Shown here: positions 46,251-57,314 of the stretch, one piece after another
Numbering within the stretch: the stretch's first letter is position 1
Layout of the letters: the number at the start of each line of letters is the position of its first letter
Origin: Hymenopus coronatus
Lineage: Eukaryota > Arthropoda > Insecta > Mantodea > Hymenopodidae
NCBI GenBank assembly: GCA_030762935.1
Contig: CM060896.1
Coordinates: 9,190,501 to 9,254,500 of the forward strand
Reading direction: 5' to 3'
DNA length: 64,000 nucleotides
Notes under the pieces: generated by a model
What the model was told of the DNA's origin: nothing
The model's input: only the letters and a program-made list of their open reading frames with translations
The model's database searches: none
Translations under genes and position numbers: made by a program

Positions 46251-46679
46251 AAGTTAATTAAGATACTACCATTTTTTCAGTTTGCGCAGCTCAAGGCTTC
46301 AAGTGTTTTCCCTCTTGCTGCTTTAGTCGGTCGTGTTTGGAGATGGTAAGAAAGGTAAAGATGGAGGGAGAGTTTGCCATCACCCCTGTATCTTGTTACA
46401 ATACATGTGTGCATGGCTGAATGTAGGATGAGAACAAGTACTTGTTTCCCAAGTAAGTAGCAACATTGTAAACAATGTCCTCTATGGGACTTATCAGAGG
46501 AGAACTTAGGTATTGAACATTACTGTTAATAGTTCTCAGTTTATATTCTCTTATAATAAACAGTACACTATGATTTTTGTGATCAGTGAGTGGGAAAAGG
46601 GAGAATGTTGTAACTGGCAATGGTTGCACCCACAATGTTCTGTTTTCATTACCCTGCCAGAGAATACCTATGAAATAGC
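46251..46679. other. No gene recognised
   Basis: Intronic for CC2D2A. Nothing identified. Confidence 0.35.
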
Positions 46680-46942
46680 GTTTTATTTATGAACGCTCTT
46701 TAACTGCTGTGGTTCTTAGCATCCCATTCTATACTGGGCGTGAAAAGACTGCTTAATTTTGCTCAGAGGCCTCTCTATCAGGCTTGATGTTTTTTTACGT
46801 GCCATAAATCTACAACACGGGACCAATGGCTTTACTTCCCTTCCAAAGGAAGCCATGCTAAGGATTTTTACACCTGAAAAAAATCCATTGTCCTCCGCTG
46901 GGTTTGAACCTGCAACCTTGGGTGTATGAAGTTAAGAGGGTG
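46680..46942 (-). mobile_element. SINE-2 copy, well preserved
   Basis: Inverted copy from the 3' end (TTTATTTATGAACGCTCTTT) to the tRNA-like head with B box GGTTGCAGGTTCAAACC (on the - strand at 46918-46902). The closest copy to a family consensus here. Confidence 0.8.
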
Positions 46943-47436
46943 ACTATGCAAGTAAATGACATTAGTGTAAATATGATGACAATGACATGATTTGATTACT
47001 GCAGTCAGCTAGTAGGTACCAAGCAGTGCAAGTGCAAGTGACGAGTAGCAGAGATAAACATATGCCACAAGCTCTCAGCAAGTTACAGGGAAAGGTCTTG
47101 TATGACGAGATGAGGGAAGCTATCCACAGAGAGAACCCAAGTGTTTAAGAGCATGCAATGGACCAAAAAACGTGCTAAATTAACTCTTAAAACAATGGCG
47201 TACTTTGTAATAAGGAATATCATTGTTATTTTGAACAAATTACCTGAGCAGTTAAGATAAAAGAAGGATCCTTCCTGGAATGGCTAACCAGGTTGGTCAA
47301 ATTCTTCAAGAAGCGAGGCCCGTGCCTCAAGGGGGACGTTATGGGTTAATACTAATGAGTGCATTGTTCGCTGTACAGTGAATGACTTTTATATACAAGA
47401 GGAAGAAAAGCTGATGCTTGAAAATATCCAGAGTAA

Positions 47437-47520
47437 ATGGATATTACCATAAACATCAACTAATACTTTTGCGACAGTATGGATATTACCATAAACATCA
47501 ACTAATACTTTTGCGACAGT
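47437..47520. repeat. Perfect 42-bp tandem duplication
   Basis: ATGGATATTACCATAAACAT begins identical 42-base units at 47437 and 47479, with no mismatch. Confidence 0.95.
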
Positions 47521-47574
47521 ATTAACACATTTTGGAAGATCCTATATGGTACAATTAACAACTTTACTGCATTA

Positions 47575-47830
47575 AATCAAAAGAATTTGAGTTGGTTTTT
47601 GTAACACAAACATCACTTATTTTTATTTTCTGGGACCAGTTTTGGGAACACTTGTTCCCATTTTCAATCCTTCATTCCAATTAAATCTTGCTTCGTTGGC
47701 ATCAACAATGGGAGTGGTGGTGCATCACTTGTGGAGGCATCTGTTGCTGGATCTATGAACTTCCAAAGGTTGCTGTATGGTGGTAAATCAAAATTCATGA
47801 TATGGCTCTTTGTCCTAATTAGAGCCAGTC
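47575..47830 (-). mobile_element. Penelope-like element 3' end
   Basis: On the - strand it reads from CATGAATTTTGATTTACCAC (about 47800) through GCAACCTTTGGAAGTTCATA to AATGGGAACAAGTGTTCCCA and the tail AAGTGATGTTTGTGTTACAA. The same coding end and tail are at 63830-63960 and 63283-63345. Only the last part of the protein and the terminal repeat remain. Confidence 0.68.
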
Positions 47831-49524
47831 AAAACCCATGCCGCTCTCGCTCGTTACTTGTAAGCCATGCCACTTTCGAGAGTGTGGCAATGAGAGTCCC
47901 GTGTATCGAAAACTAGTGCTCACGAGTGAGGCGACTCAAGAATCCTCATAACTACAGGCAGAGTAGTTGATGTATGATCAATGGAATAAATTGGTTACGT
48001 GATAGCTAGGGACTGGATTTTTAGGTTTTAACCTATTTTTCCCCTTGTAAATTAGAAAGCTTCAAAGTATGCTTATGTTTCAAGTGGTTTGGGTGCTAAT
48101 CTTATTCAGCCTAAAAAAGCTAAATGGGACATTAACTCCTAAAACTTGCTAAACTTAAGTTTTGTCAGTTCATTTGAATTAACAATTTTTGTTAGCAATT
48201 CGTTTAGTTTTGTTTTGAGTGTGCATGTGGAGTTATCCAGGGAAAGAATGCTCTTGGTGTAGAAATTGCACGAATGAAGTATGTGCCAATGACATCTTGT
48301 GATGTTAAAAGATCTTTTTTTGCCTATATGAATATATTAAAAAACAACAGAACATTTACAAATGTGGAGGGTGGTGTATAGCAACAGTGCTACCAAGTGA
48401 ACTTTATTTTATGTGAGTGCTATATATTAAAAACATGTGCTTGACATGTTAATTACAATGTTCTAGCATGTGTTTACTGTGTAATACATTGTTTTAAATT
48501 ACTGTACATATTAATAGCATGCTTCCCTGAAGTAAAATAGATTTCATATTTTTATCTATATTATGTTTAAAAGGCTTTTGTCATCAACTTGCTTAAATAG
48601 CTAGGAAAAAGGCCGGGGCATTGTTTAAAACCTAGGAAAATTGTTTATAAACTTTCACAGTCAAAAATACCATTTCAGCCTATTAAAGACACCTATGAAC
48701 ATTCAGCTGCAGAAGGTTTCTCACGTTGTTTGTAGTTTATCACTTCTTTCAGACTTGACCAAGAAGTTGTTCCAAAGTGCTGACCTTGAGTTTTAATTTT
48801 TATTTTTGAAAGAAAATATGGAAATTACTAATTTTTATGGATTTTGGCAGATTTTTATGAGCTAGTCTGATGGAAAAAATGATCATGTGTTGGTAACTCT
48901 GGTGAGAAATGCACTCAATGTGATCCAATGGAACACGCTTATTGTAATAAAATGCAGGTCAAAATAAACACATGCACTGCTTTCAGTTATTCAGGTAAAT
49001 AGAATCATAAGGTCAAGGGGAGATGTAACATATAATTACAATAGGTATCTCTTTACTTTCTGAGTAGCCTAGTAGCACAGAGAAGTGCATAAATACCTAC
49101 CAAAGTGTTTAAAACAAACCAGCGCCAGGGAAAAAGATTTTGTTCTACTCAAATAAATGTGCTTAGATTAGAGTGGATAACAGAATTACTGCTTCAAATA
49201 ATGTTTACATACTAATTTATAACAAAACTATACATCATTTGCATTCCACGCATTACACCGCCATTCATGAAACTCGTGAGTCTTGCGAGTAAACGAGAAT
49301 CTTTTAAGCTCCCTAGTCAACTCTCTTCCTGCCAGCCATACACTCATCTGCGTCTACTGGCTGCGAGAAGCACGGTTAGCAGCAGCGAGAAACGAGCGAG
49401 ACTAAAAGCTGTTGACCGGCTCTAGTCCTAATGTCCAAAAATGATAGGCAAATGCTGATTTTTTCTGTTTGTTTGTATTTTAGGTTTCTCAACTGTTCCT
49501 TTAATCTGGTTTCCAAACCTCTTT
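47831..49524. other. No gene recognised (CC2D2A intron)
   Basis: AT-rich with no shared repeat found. Confidence 0.4.
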
Positions 49525-49965
49525 TCATTATATTCCCTTAACATTGAATGCAGAAGAAAAATACAGCATTACTACGGCCACCTGGCAGCAAATAAATAGG
49601 TACGTTTGTAGCTGTTTATTTTAAATGTTAGGAGCAAGAAATCAATAGTTAATACATAAAAATATATTTGAATTACACTGTTATCTTGTGTTTTTTACTC
49701 CATAGCCCGGTGTATTCCCTTCATTGAGCAGGGATGAAAAATTGAGCAGTACTGCGGTCATCTAGTGGTAAATAAATATGTTTTCATTTCTGTGTTTTAA
49801 ATGATAGGAGCAAGAAAATTATAGTTAATGCTTAAAAATATATTTGAATTTCACTGTATCTTGCATCACTGACTCCATAACAAGTGAGTTTCTTTAGCAT
49901 TGAATGGAAAATACTACTACTGCCATTTAATGACAGATAACCGTGCTACTATTGCCATCTAGTGG
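49525..49965. repeat. Degenerate tandem repeat, unit about 180 bp
   Basis: Two full units and a partial third. Each starts near CAG-x-A-x-TACTGCGGTCATCTAG-like sequence (49565, 49749, 49915) and shares TAGGAGCAAGAAA, TTAATGCTTAAAAATATATT and CACTG-x-TATCTTG. The units are diverged. They lie about 190 bp from the CC2D2A exon at 50153-50288. Confidence 0.75.
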
Positions 49966-50152
49966 ATATTCCTTTGGCACTGTGTACTCATTTCATCAGT
50001 GCTTTTTTTCAGTTTCTAAAGTTGGTATGGATTTGCGACGTTGTGCCGTAAACACAGCCTTATTCAGCAACATTACCATATCTACACCTGATACTTTCTT
50101 CTTCAGGAACATCATTCCTTTCACAGTAAAAACAAAAACAAATGTTCATTAC

Positions 50153-50288
50153 CTTGTGTGATGCGAGGATGTGTTGCAATTCTTGAATGTGATCTAGGTT
50201 TGATAAGTTCTTGCAGTTCCAGGTTTCATATTCCAGTGCTGGGAGTAGCTTCTGCAAAACAGCCATAGCGTAGCGGTTCCATACAGTC
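50153..50288 (-). CDS. CC2D2A: CC2D2A homologue, penultimate exon
   Basis: 136-base exon with acceptor ATTTTTGCAG before 50288 and donor CAAG|GTAATG after 50153. Its first base completes a glutamate codon begun in the upstream exon. It then reads TVWNRYAMAVLQKLLPALE, matching the W-N-R-Y block followed by a helical L-x-x-x-L-P-x-L-E segment of CC2D2A. It ends HILASHK in phase 0. The open frame runs past the donor, so ORF length alone gives the wrong exon end. Confidence 0.88.
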
Positions 50289-50739
50289 CTGCAAAAATAT
50301 ATAATAGATGCAAGTATTGATAGTGTCTTACTTAAGTTGATTGTTTCTCTTGGTCCTTAACCAGAAGCATAGAAAGGCAGTGGCTTGGATCTTACTTAAA
50401 GAAAATGTAAAAAGTAATCACAAAATCTCATTTTAATTCAAATTGCCACACATTGATTTATAAATATAAAATTATTTTTAAAATATTTCTACTCAGGATT
50501 AATTTATATTTATCATTTGATTTTACCAAAATCATTTAAAAAATAAATGTACTAATATATTTCTAGTTATGCTACTATTGTCACACTCTGGTTATAGTTT
50601 TATAAAAAACCACATCTATTGGTGGCTGTGTATAAAATTACTCGAGTTACTCAAAAACCACAAAACATTACATGCACACAAACACTTTGACAAACAGACA
50701 TAATAGAAGAAATAAGTCAGGCTGGAAAATTTCTCAATA

Positions 50740-52012
50740 CGAGAGATATTCAATAAGTCCTCAAAAAATCCAAGAAATTACACTCATCGAAAAAAAAGGT
50801 TTCGATTTAGTAGCCGTCGCCTCTTACTAGATGGCAGTTTTAAAGTTTCAGCTATATGCATCACATGGTCTCGTTGCCATAGGTGATTGAATCAGCAATC
50901 TTGTGCTTCTTTAGAAAGATGGAAAAAACAAGTTTCGTGCAGTGATTAAACACTTCTATTTAAAAGGCTTAACACCGAAAGAGATAAAAGCCGAGTTGGA
51001 TGAAGTTCATGGCACATCTGCTCCTGCATTTGCAACAATTTACAATTGGATAAATGAATTTAAATGTGGCTGTATATACACAAATGATGAACTTCGTTCC
51101 GGACATCCAGTAGAAGTGACTTCCTCCGAAATTATTGACAAAATCCTGGATATGGTTTTGAGTGATCAACAAGTCAAAGTTCACGAAATAGTAGAGGCCA
51201 CAGGCAAATCACAAGGTACAGTGTTCTCAATTTTACATCAAAAATTAGGTCTGACAAAGTCCGACAAGATGGGTGCCACGTGTGCTTGCAATGGAGAATA
51301 AACGCAATCGTGTGATCTATTTGTTAGCTGATTTGACATTTTTTCTGTCGCAATCTTGTTGATTTTCTGTATCAATACATAAATGTGAATGAAACATGGA
51401 TACACTGCTACACTCGAGAAACAAAAGTACACCCAAAACAGTGGATTTTTAAAGGTTCCAAAGAAGGCAAAGGTAGTGAAATCTGCAAACAAGGTGATGG
51501 CCTCGGTTTTTTGGGATGGATGCAGAAGCATCTACATTGATTACTTGCAGAAATGAAGAATGATAAATGGAGAGTATTATTGCACTGGTTGAACAGATAA
51601 ATCAAGAAAAAAAACTCCCTCATCTGGTACAGAAAAAGATTCTCTTCCATCAAGACAATGCAAGGGTGCACACCTGCGCAGTTTTGATGGCAAAAATTGT
51701 ACACATAAGGTTTGAATTACTATAACATCCAATGTATTTACCAAATTTGGCCCCCAGAGACTTTTTTTTATTTCCAAACTTGAAAAAGTAGCTCATGGAA
51801 AACAATCCACATCTAACAAAAAGGTCATCTCCCAAACATATGCCTATTTTGAGGACCTTCTAAAATGCTACTTTTTGAAAGACTTAAAACAGATAGAGAA
51901 ACACTGGGAAAAGTGTATCAAGCTAAAAGGAGATTATGTTGCAAATAAAAAGAAAGCTACCCAAAATAATTTATTTTCCTCTCTTTTTGTAAGGACTCAC
52001 TGAACGCCCCCG
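50740..52012 (+). mobile_element. mariner, mellifera-like group
   Basis: Ends CGAGAGATATTCAATAAGTC at 50740 and the inverse of CGGGGGCGTTCAGTGAGTCC at 52012, with TA on both sides (50738-50739 and 52013-52014). The TIRs have diverged more than in the two mariners at 1867 and 41462, so it is older. It is in the CC2D2A intron upstream (on the - strand) of exon 50153-50288. Confidence 0.88.
50920..51955 (+). pseudogene. mellifera-type mariner transposase, heavily decayed
   Basis: The likely start is ATG at 50920 (MEKTSF), followed by a frameshift into KHFYLKGLTPKEIKAELDEV and SAPAFATIYNWINEFKCG, the DNA-binding domains. The frame is lost after about 51300. Catalytic blocks are then recognisable: INVNETWIHCYT (about 51383), where asparagine replaces the first aspartate, HQDNARVHTCAV (about 51650) and NLAPRDFFLFPN (about 51745). 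The ending KCIKLKGDYVA is at about 51915. Inactive. Confidence 0.82.
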
Positions 52013-52429
52013 TATAGTCATTACTTACAGACTCTTTTAAATGGATAATAGTAGCTACTGGCATATATGGGAACAAATTGGTTGACAAACTTGCCAAAAA
52101 AGCAGCACAGGGAAAAGATGTGGCATTGATCTATAATAACACACTGAAAGTGCAATGATAGAAGCCAAGAAAATGGAATTGCATTGAAAAATGGCAATGG
52201 AGAAGATCTACTCAACTAAAGGACTAGTGAGAAAGTAAGTTTCCATTGTTGCAAGACAGACTGAAGATTAGCACACCAAATTGTACAACAATGGTAGCTG
52301 GGAATGGTACAGTTTAAGACATCAAAGTGTCCTGACCAAACAGTAATCATCTTCTGAGTGCACAACTCTGGAATGGCAGCACAGTGTCTTCAAAGATCTT
52401 CTTCAGCAGCTTATGCAGAAATATTAAAA
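52013..52429. other. No gene recognised
   Basis: Intronic; nothing identified. Confidence 0.35.
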
Positions 52430-53278
52430 AAATACCTGAAGTGTTCCATTCACATGACTTTCTCTACATCTCTGTAACAAATTATTATTAAAAAGCTTAT
52501 TCTTCTCTTTACTCCATGCTAATCGAGGAAAAATGGTCTTATTACTTGCTTCCTTAAGTAGAAGCGAAATAAGGGAGTATCATAGGCTAAAGTGATAGTT
52601 AAAAGCTGTTTGCTATGTGACTGAAGTTCCGTTGTTTGTATGGACAGGAGTTGAGAAAAAAATGTATGAAAAAAGTATAAGTTTTTCAAAGCTAAAACCA
52701 AAAACAAGGAATATCTCAAAAATGATCACCGAACAAATTTATATAACATAACTTGTGTGTTTTAATGTCCTCTACATTTTCTATAAAGTAAGATTTTATC
52801 TATCTCTTACGGTTTAGCAGTTTGCAACATTCCGTAAAATTCATCCAGAATAAAGTATTCTTCAGAGGCTATTTCTAGAAAATTCAAGATATACATTTTA
52901 TTTATCAGGTAAATATCTGTAATATACGATATTTTGATCAAAATCGTTAAAAGCCAGTTTTTAGAAAATCAAAATTTTCGAAAAAAGTTCCATGTAGTAG
53001 TTGTGGGTGGAGGGATTTTGTTGAAAATCTGTGTGTCGCATCCTTGGAAGATACCAAACATAAATACCAAATTTGGTTTTTAATGGATTATTCATTTTTG
53101 AGCTATGCTGTCCACAGACACACACACACGTGCGTGGACCTTTTTGTAAAAATGCTTTTTTTGGATTCAGTGAGACCGAAAACGTATTTCCAGTGAAATC
53201 TCAGTATCAAATTTTTGGATGGAATGTAATACCTTCTCTATACACTAGGTACATAGTACGTGTAGAGAAAGTAAAAAC
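52430..53278 (+). repeat. R1 repeat, full length
   Basis: From CCTGAAGTGTTCCATTCACA (about 52436) to GTAGAGAAAGTAAAAA (53261-53276). 5' ACTTTCTCTACA at about 52458; CA run 53116-53128; 3' hairpin TTCTCTATACACTA to GTGTAGAGAA. It abuts the next R1 directly, head to tail. Confidence 0.85.
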
Positions 53279-54262
53279 CTGAAGTGTTCCATTCACATGA
53301 CTTTCTCTACATCACTGTAACAAATTATTGTTAAAAAGCTTATTCTTCTAATGAATGATAATTGGGATAAACATTAGCAGAACTAGTCTTATTACTTGCT
53401 TCCTTGTAAATAGAAGCGAAATAAGGGAATACATTAGACTAAAATGATAGTCAAATCTTTTAAAAGCTAGTTACCACGTGGTTGAAATCCATTTCTATTC
53501 AGGGCCAGGAGTGTAAACTTTCCTTGTGAGAAAAGTTTAAGTATTTTAAATCTGACACAAATACCAAGGAATATCTCTGAAACTGTGAACACGATAAGTC
53601 AAAACGAAAAATCAGTAAAATACCAAACTTGGTATTTAGGTTTAGCATCATCCAGGGGCATGACGCAAAGATTTTGAGGAAAATCCTCCCACCCCAAATT
53701 ACCCTTTATGTGGAAATAATTTCGAAAATTTTGATTTTCTTAAAAATGGCTCTGGTTTTGATTTAAATAGCATATATTAAAGATATTTGCATGACAAATA
53801 AAGTGGATATCTTGAATTTTCTGGGAATAGCCTCTAAAGATCTCTTTATTGTGTATGAATTTTGAGTAACTGGTGAACTGTAAGAGATAAACAAAACTTA
53901 CTACATAAAAAATGTAGATCATGTTACAACACACAACTTATGTCATATATTTTTTGTTGAATTGACCATTTCTAATATATTCCTTGTTATTTGTTTGAGA
54001 TTTAAAATACTCAAATTTTTCTCACAAACTCCTATCCATGCATAGAAACAGATTTCAACTACATGACAACCAAATTTTAAAAGATTTGACTATCGTTTTA
54101 AGCTAATGTATTCCCTTATTTTCCTTCTACTAACAAGGAAGCAAGTAATTAAGATGTTTCTGCTGATGTTTATCTTGACTATCATAAAGAAGATAGAAGA
54201 GTATGCTTTTTAACAATAATTTGTTACAGTGATGTAGAGAAAGTCATGTGAATGGAACACTT
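53279..54262. repeat. R1 foldback (palindromic copy)
   Basis: Starts as a + copy (53279 to about 53587), then continues as a - copy ending GGAACACTTAAGG at 54262. So both outer ends are R1 5' ends. The arms share the variant CATCACTGTAACAAATTATT (53311 onward and its inverse near 54235), which distinguishes them from the neighbouring full copy. Confidence 0.82.
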
Positions 54263-54379
54263 AAGGTTGTTTATATAAATCTTTTCCCAAATATTTAATT
54301 CTGAAGTAAGACAGACTAGTTTTAACAGATGAGTCTTTTTCTCTAAGTTGTGATTTTTGTTGTTGTTTGTTTTTACTTC

Positions 54380-54572
54380 TTGTGGCAGGCAATAACACTG
54401 ATAATACATGAAATGAAGATGGAGCACTGGTGGAATGCGGTGGAAGGAGAAACTGGAGAACCTGGAGAAAACCTTCCCCTGTTCTGCAAGTCTTACATGC
54501 GGTTGCTTGGGATCGAACCTGGGCCATCTGGGTGAGAGGCAAGTGGTCTAACCACTCGGCCACAGCGCGACC
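54380..54572 (-). mobile_element. SINE-1 copy
   Basis: - strand head TGTGGCCGAGTGGTTAGACC (54567-54548) is an excellent A box, and GGCCCAGGTTCGATCCC an excellent B box. The body GTTTTCTCCAGGTTCTCCAG and the end match the family. Best-preserved promoter among the SINE-1 copies. Confidence 0.85.
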
Positions 54573-54579
54573 TTCTATG

Positions 54580-54960
54580 TTGTGATGTCATTCCAAAAGT
54601 GTGCTTTGTTCTTAATGTTTTCAATGTTCGTTGATTTTATAAATACTGGACTTCCTTTCCGGTCCAGAATTCTGTCAGTTGTAAGTTTCTTCAGGAGATT
54701 TCTGACACTGAATCTATTAATGGGTGCTAAGATAATGTTAAGTTTTTTGAAACTTACAGGTTGCCCAGGGGTGATGTATGAACTTCTTACATACTTTTTT
54801 GCCTTTGGAAGGTGTCAGTGAGGTAATTTGTTTTAAATGTTTTTGTCTCTTGAACTTCTTTATTTTGTTGTCTACCAACTTTTTGTTGAAGCCATTCTTT
54901 GTTGCTGTTTTTATTATATTGGAGTATTTCTGTTTATCCAACAGCGTATTTACCAGTCTA
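54580..54960 (-). mobile_element. Penelope-like element, region before the endonuclease
   Basis: The - strand frame 54941-54738 has LDKQKYSNIIKTATKNGF then NKKLVDNKIKKFKRQ, matching NGYSKDLVYKKLDK at 19118. Further on (- strand, about 54715-54600) APINRFSVRNLLKKLTTDRI and FIKSTNIENI can be read in another frame. I take it as the thumb/linker part of a PLE reverse transcriptase. A separate PLE palindrome follows. Confidence 0.55.
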
Positions 54961-55053
54961 TGAGCTAGGCTATTTATTAATATAAAAATAATAGTTGCAA
55001 CAAATCTTCACTTATCTTTTGGAATCCTTGCCTGGACTAGTTTCGCAACGATT

Positions 55054-55407
55054 TCATTGCATTATCAACATATCCTTTTGGTCTTTTTTTTGATGTTGTT
55101 CATTTACACTGTTATGGTTACTGCTACTAGGTGGATTGTGTACTAATGCATTGCTAACTACTGGAATCAAAACAAATTTGGTAAGAGTGTCAATTGGAGG
55201 TATATAAAAATTCATTGCATGATTTCTATACTTTAATATAAATATTTTCTCCCAAACCATTAAATCTATGGGCCCATTTAAGTGTTTTAATAATTTAACA
55301 TCTGGATTTATTTCATGATTAAATTTCCAAAAATGTTCTGCTACAGCTGATTTATCAATTTGTTTGTATTTAATATTCCTAAAGTGTTCTTTTACTCTGG
55401 TTTCCAA
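55054..55407 (-). pseudogene. PLE endonuclease C-terminal fragment, left arm
   Basis: 117-codon frame: ETRVKEHFRNIKYKQIDKSA with VAEHFWKFNHEI (second half of a GIY-YIG domain), then WEKIFILKYRN. The first half of the nuclease, with the tyrosines, is missing in this arm. It differs from the right arm at four residues. The ATG is simply the first in frame and not a true start. Confidence 0.78.
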
Positions 55408-55424
55408 ATGACGTTTAAATTGTG

Positions 55425-55810
55425 ACCTTGTTTATATTGGTAAGACTAAACGTCATTTGGAAACCAGAGTAAAAGAACACTTTAGGAATATTAAATACAA
55501 ACAAATTGATAAATCAGCTGTAGCAGAACATTTTTGGAAATTTAATCATGAAATAAATCCAGATGTTAAATTATTAAAACACTTAAATTGGCCCATAGAT
55601 TTAATGGTTTGGGAGAAAATATTTATATTAAAGTATAGAAATCATGCAATGAATTTTGATATACCTCCAATTGACACTCTTACCAAATTTGTTTTGATTC
55701 CAGTAGTTAGCAATGCATTAGTACACAATCCACCTAGTAGCAGTAACCATAACAGTGTAAATAAACAACATCAAAAAAGAGACCAAAAGGATATGTTGAT
55801 AATGCAATGA
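55425..55810 (+). pseudogene. PLE GIY-YIG endonuclease fragment, right arm
   Basis: Reads from CDLVYIGKTKRHLETRVKEH (55425 onward), which includes the Y-I-G half and the arginine of the GIY-YIG nuclease, to the conserved histidine/glutamate segment and the C-terminal tail ending DQKDMLIMQ. The C-D-L-V-Y-I-G piece occupies the palindrome spacer, so only this arm has it. The reverse transcriptase is absent. GIY-YIG nucleases of PLEs cut target DNA for insertion. Confidence 0.82.
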
Positions 55811-56034
55811 AATCGTTGCGAAACTAGTCCAGGCAAGGATTCCAAAAGATAAGTGAAGATTTGTTGCAACTATTATTTTTATTATTAATATTTGTGTTAT
55901 TCTTCACTGTTACTAGCTTCTTTTTACAAGGCTATTTATGTTTGTGTGGTGTAGGATTGAAACTACTTGCCTTGATGTAATTGTCAGTGTGAGTGTCTTT
56001 TCTGAAAATTCTAAATTTTAATTTGCCATTATGT

Positions 56035-56800
56035 CTCACTATTTTTACTTTCTCTACACGTACTATGTACATAGTGCATCGAGAACGCATTGTAATGCAG
56101 CCAAAAATTCCATTCCGAGATTTTACCGGAAATAGACATTTTAAGCTCCCCTGTATCCAAAAAGAGCACTTTTACAAAAAAAAAAAAAATGTGGTGTGAC
56201 GTGGTGCAGTGGGGTGGTGTGGTGTGGTGTGGGGGGGTGCGGTGTGCGTGTGTGTGTGAACATGATAACTCAAAAACAAAAAGTCTGTAAAATACCAAAC
56301 TTGGTATATAAGTTTAGGATGCAAGAGGAAGATTTTGAGGAAAATCCCCCAACCCAAACTACCCTTTATAAGGAAAAATTTTTCGAAATTTTTTATTTTC
56401 TCAAAAATGGTTAATGATTTTGATTAAAATACCGTATATTAAAGATATTTACGTGGCAAGTAAAATCTATATCCTGAATTTTGCATAACTGGTAAACCTT
56501 ATGATATAGACAAAAACTTACAACACAAAAAGAGTAGAGCCCATTAAAACACACAATTTATATCATATACATTTTTTTCCTTGGAGTTGACCATTTTGAA
56601 GACATTTCTTGCTTTTGGTTTCAGTTTTAAAATACTTAAACTTTTCTAATATGAGAATCTGTCAACTCCTGGCCATGCCAAGAATCGGATTTCAGTTGAT
56701 AGCAACCACATTTTAAAACATTTGATTGTCAGTTTAGGATAGTGTATTCCTTAATTCCCTTATACTTAAAGCAATTAAGTTAGTGAATGGAACACATCAG
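56035..56800 (-). repeat. R1 repeat, - orientation, near full length
   Basis: Starts TTTTTACTTTCTCTACACGT (56040, inverse of the 3' end with hairpin ACGTACTATGTACATAGTGC) and ends GGAACACATCAGATG (56782-56796). The CA microsatellite has expanded on this strand into a GTGGGGTGGTGTGGTG tract (56195-56258). Confidence 0.82.
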
Positions 56801-57314
56801 ATGTTTAAATCTAGGTTGTTTGATTTCATATCCATTGTGAATTCGGTGGTAGGTTGAGCAGTTAAAGGGCATCGGTGCTAGTTTTTTGTTTTCCAAGCCA
56901 GAATTGAATGTTGTAATATGACAATGTACCACTCCATGTCTGCAGTTATCTAGCAAAATATCATAAAATTTTGTTGCTATGCTTATAATTTTCCACGCAT
57001 TAGAGAACAATGCACTAAAACCTTTGTTCAAAGCACATTATGAACATAACTAAAACAGCAAGCTTCTTAAATAAATCACTGAAACATATTCAATTTTCAC
57101 TAAATATCTGAAAACACTTTGATAGTCTCTGTAGCATTTTCTGCCATGTTTTATGTCCAAAAAGCAGTAGATATAAAAGCAAGCATTAAACACTATCTTA
57201 CAAAAAATAAAATCCTTTCCATGGCCACTGTTAAGATTGTCTTGGCACAATACTTCCAGTGCAAGTAGTCAGGCCTTCTCTCTCTAGAGGGTAGTGATTT
57301 TACAACCTCTCTCT
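56801..57314. other. No gene recognised; small SINE-1 tail
   Basis: AAGCAAGCATTAAACACTAT (57177-57196) is the SINE-1 tail motif. The rest is not recognised. Confidence 0.4.

Larger units (their letters stand above)
54975..55889. repeat. Large palindrome of PLE endonuclease ends
   Basis: Two inverted arms of about 440 bp (about 54975-55415 and 55448-55889) surround a spacer of about 30 bases. The arms differ at only a handful of positions visible in translation. Each arm holds the same PLE endonuclease tail and the terminal GAAACTAGTCCAGGCAAGGA motif. It is within the first CC2D2A intron of this window, so the transcript would carry a long hairpin. Confidence 0.92.

Noticed and set aside
50060..50152. 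Continuation of the CC2D2A exon frame past 50153
   Set aside because: A consensus donor lies at 50152 and the text beyond no longer matches the family.
54548..54572. Possible tRNA gene (good A and B boxes)
   Set aside because: Part of the repeated SINE-1 and lacks a foldable mature tRNA; the same holds for the other SINE heads.
56172..56414. ORFs rich in His/Thr/Pro or Gly/Val
   Set aside because: They are translations of the expanded GTG/CA microsatellite in R1.
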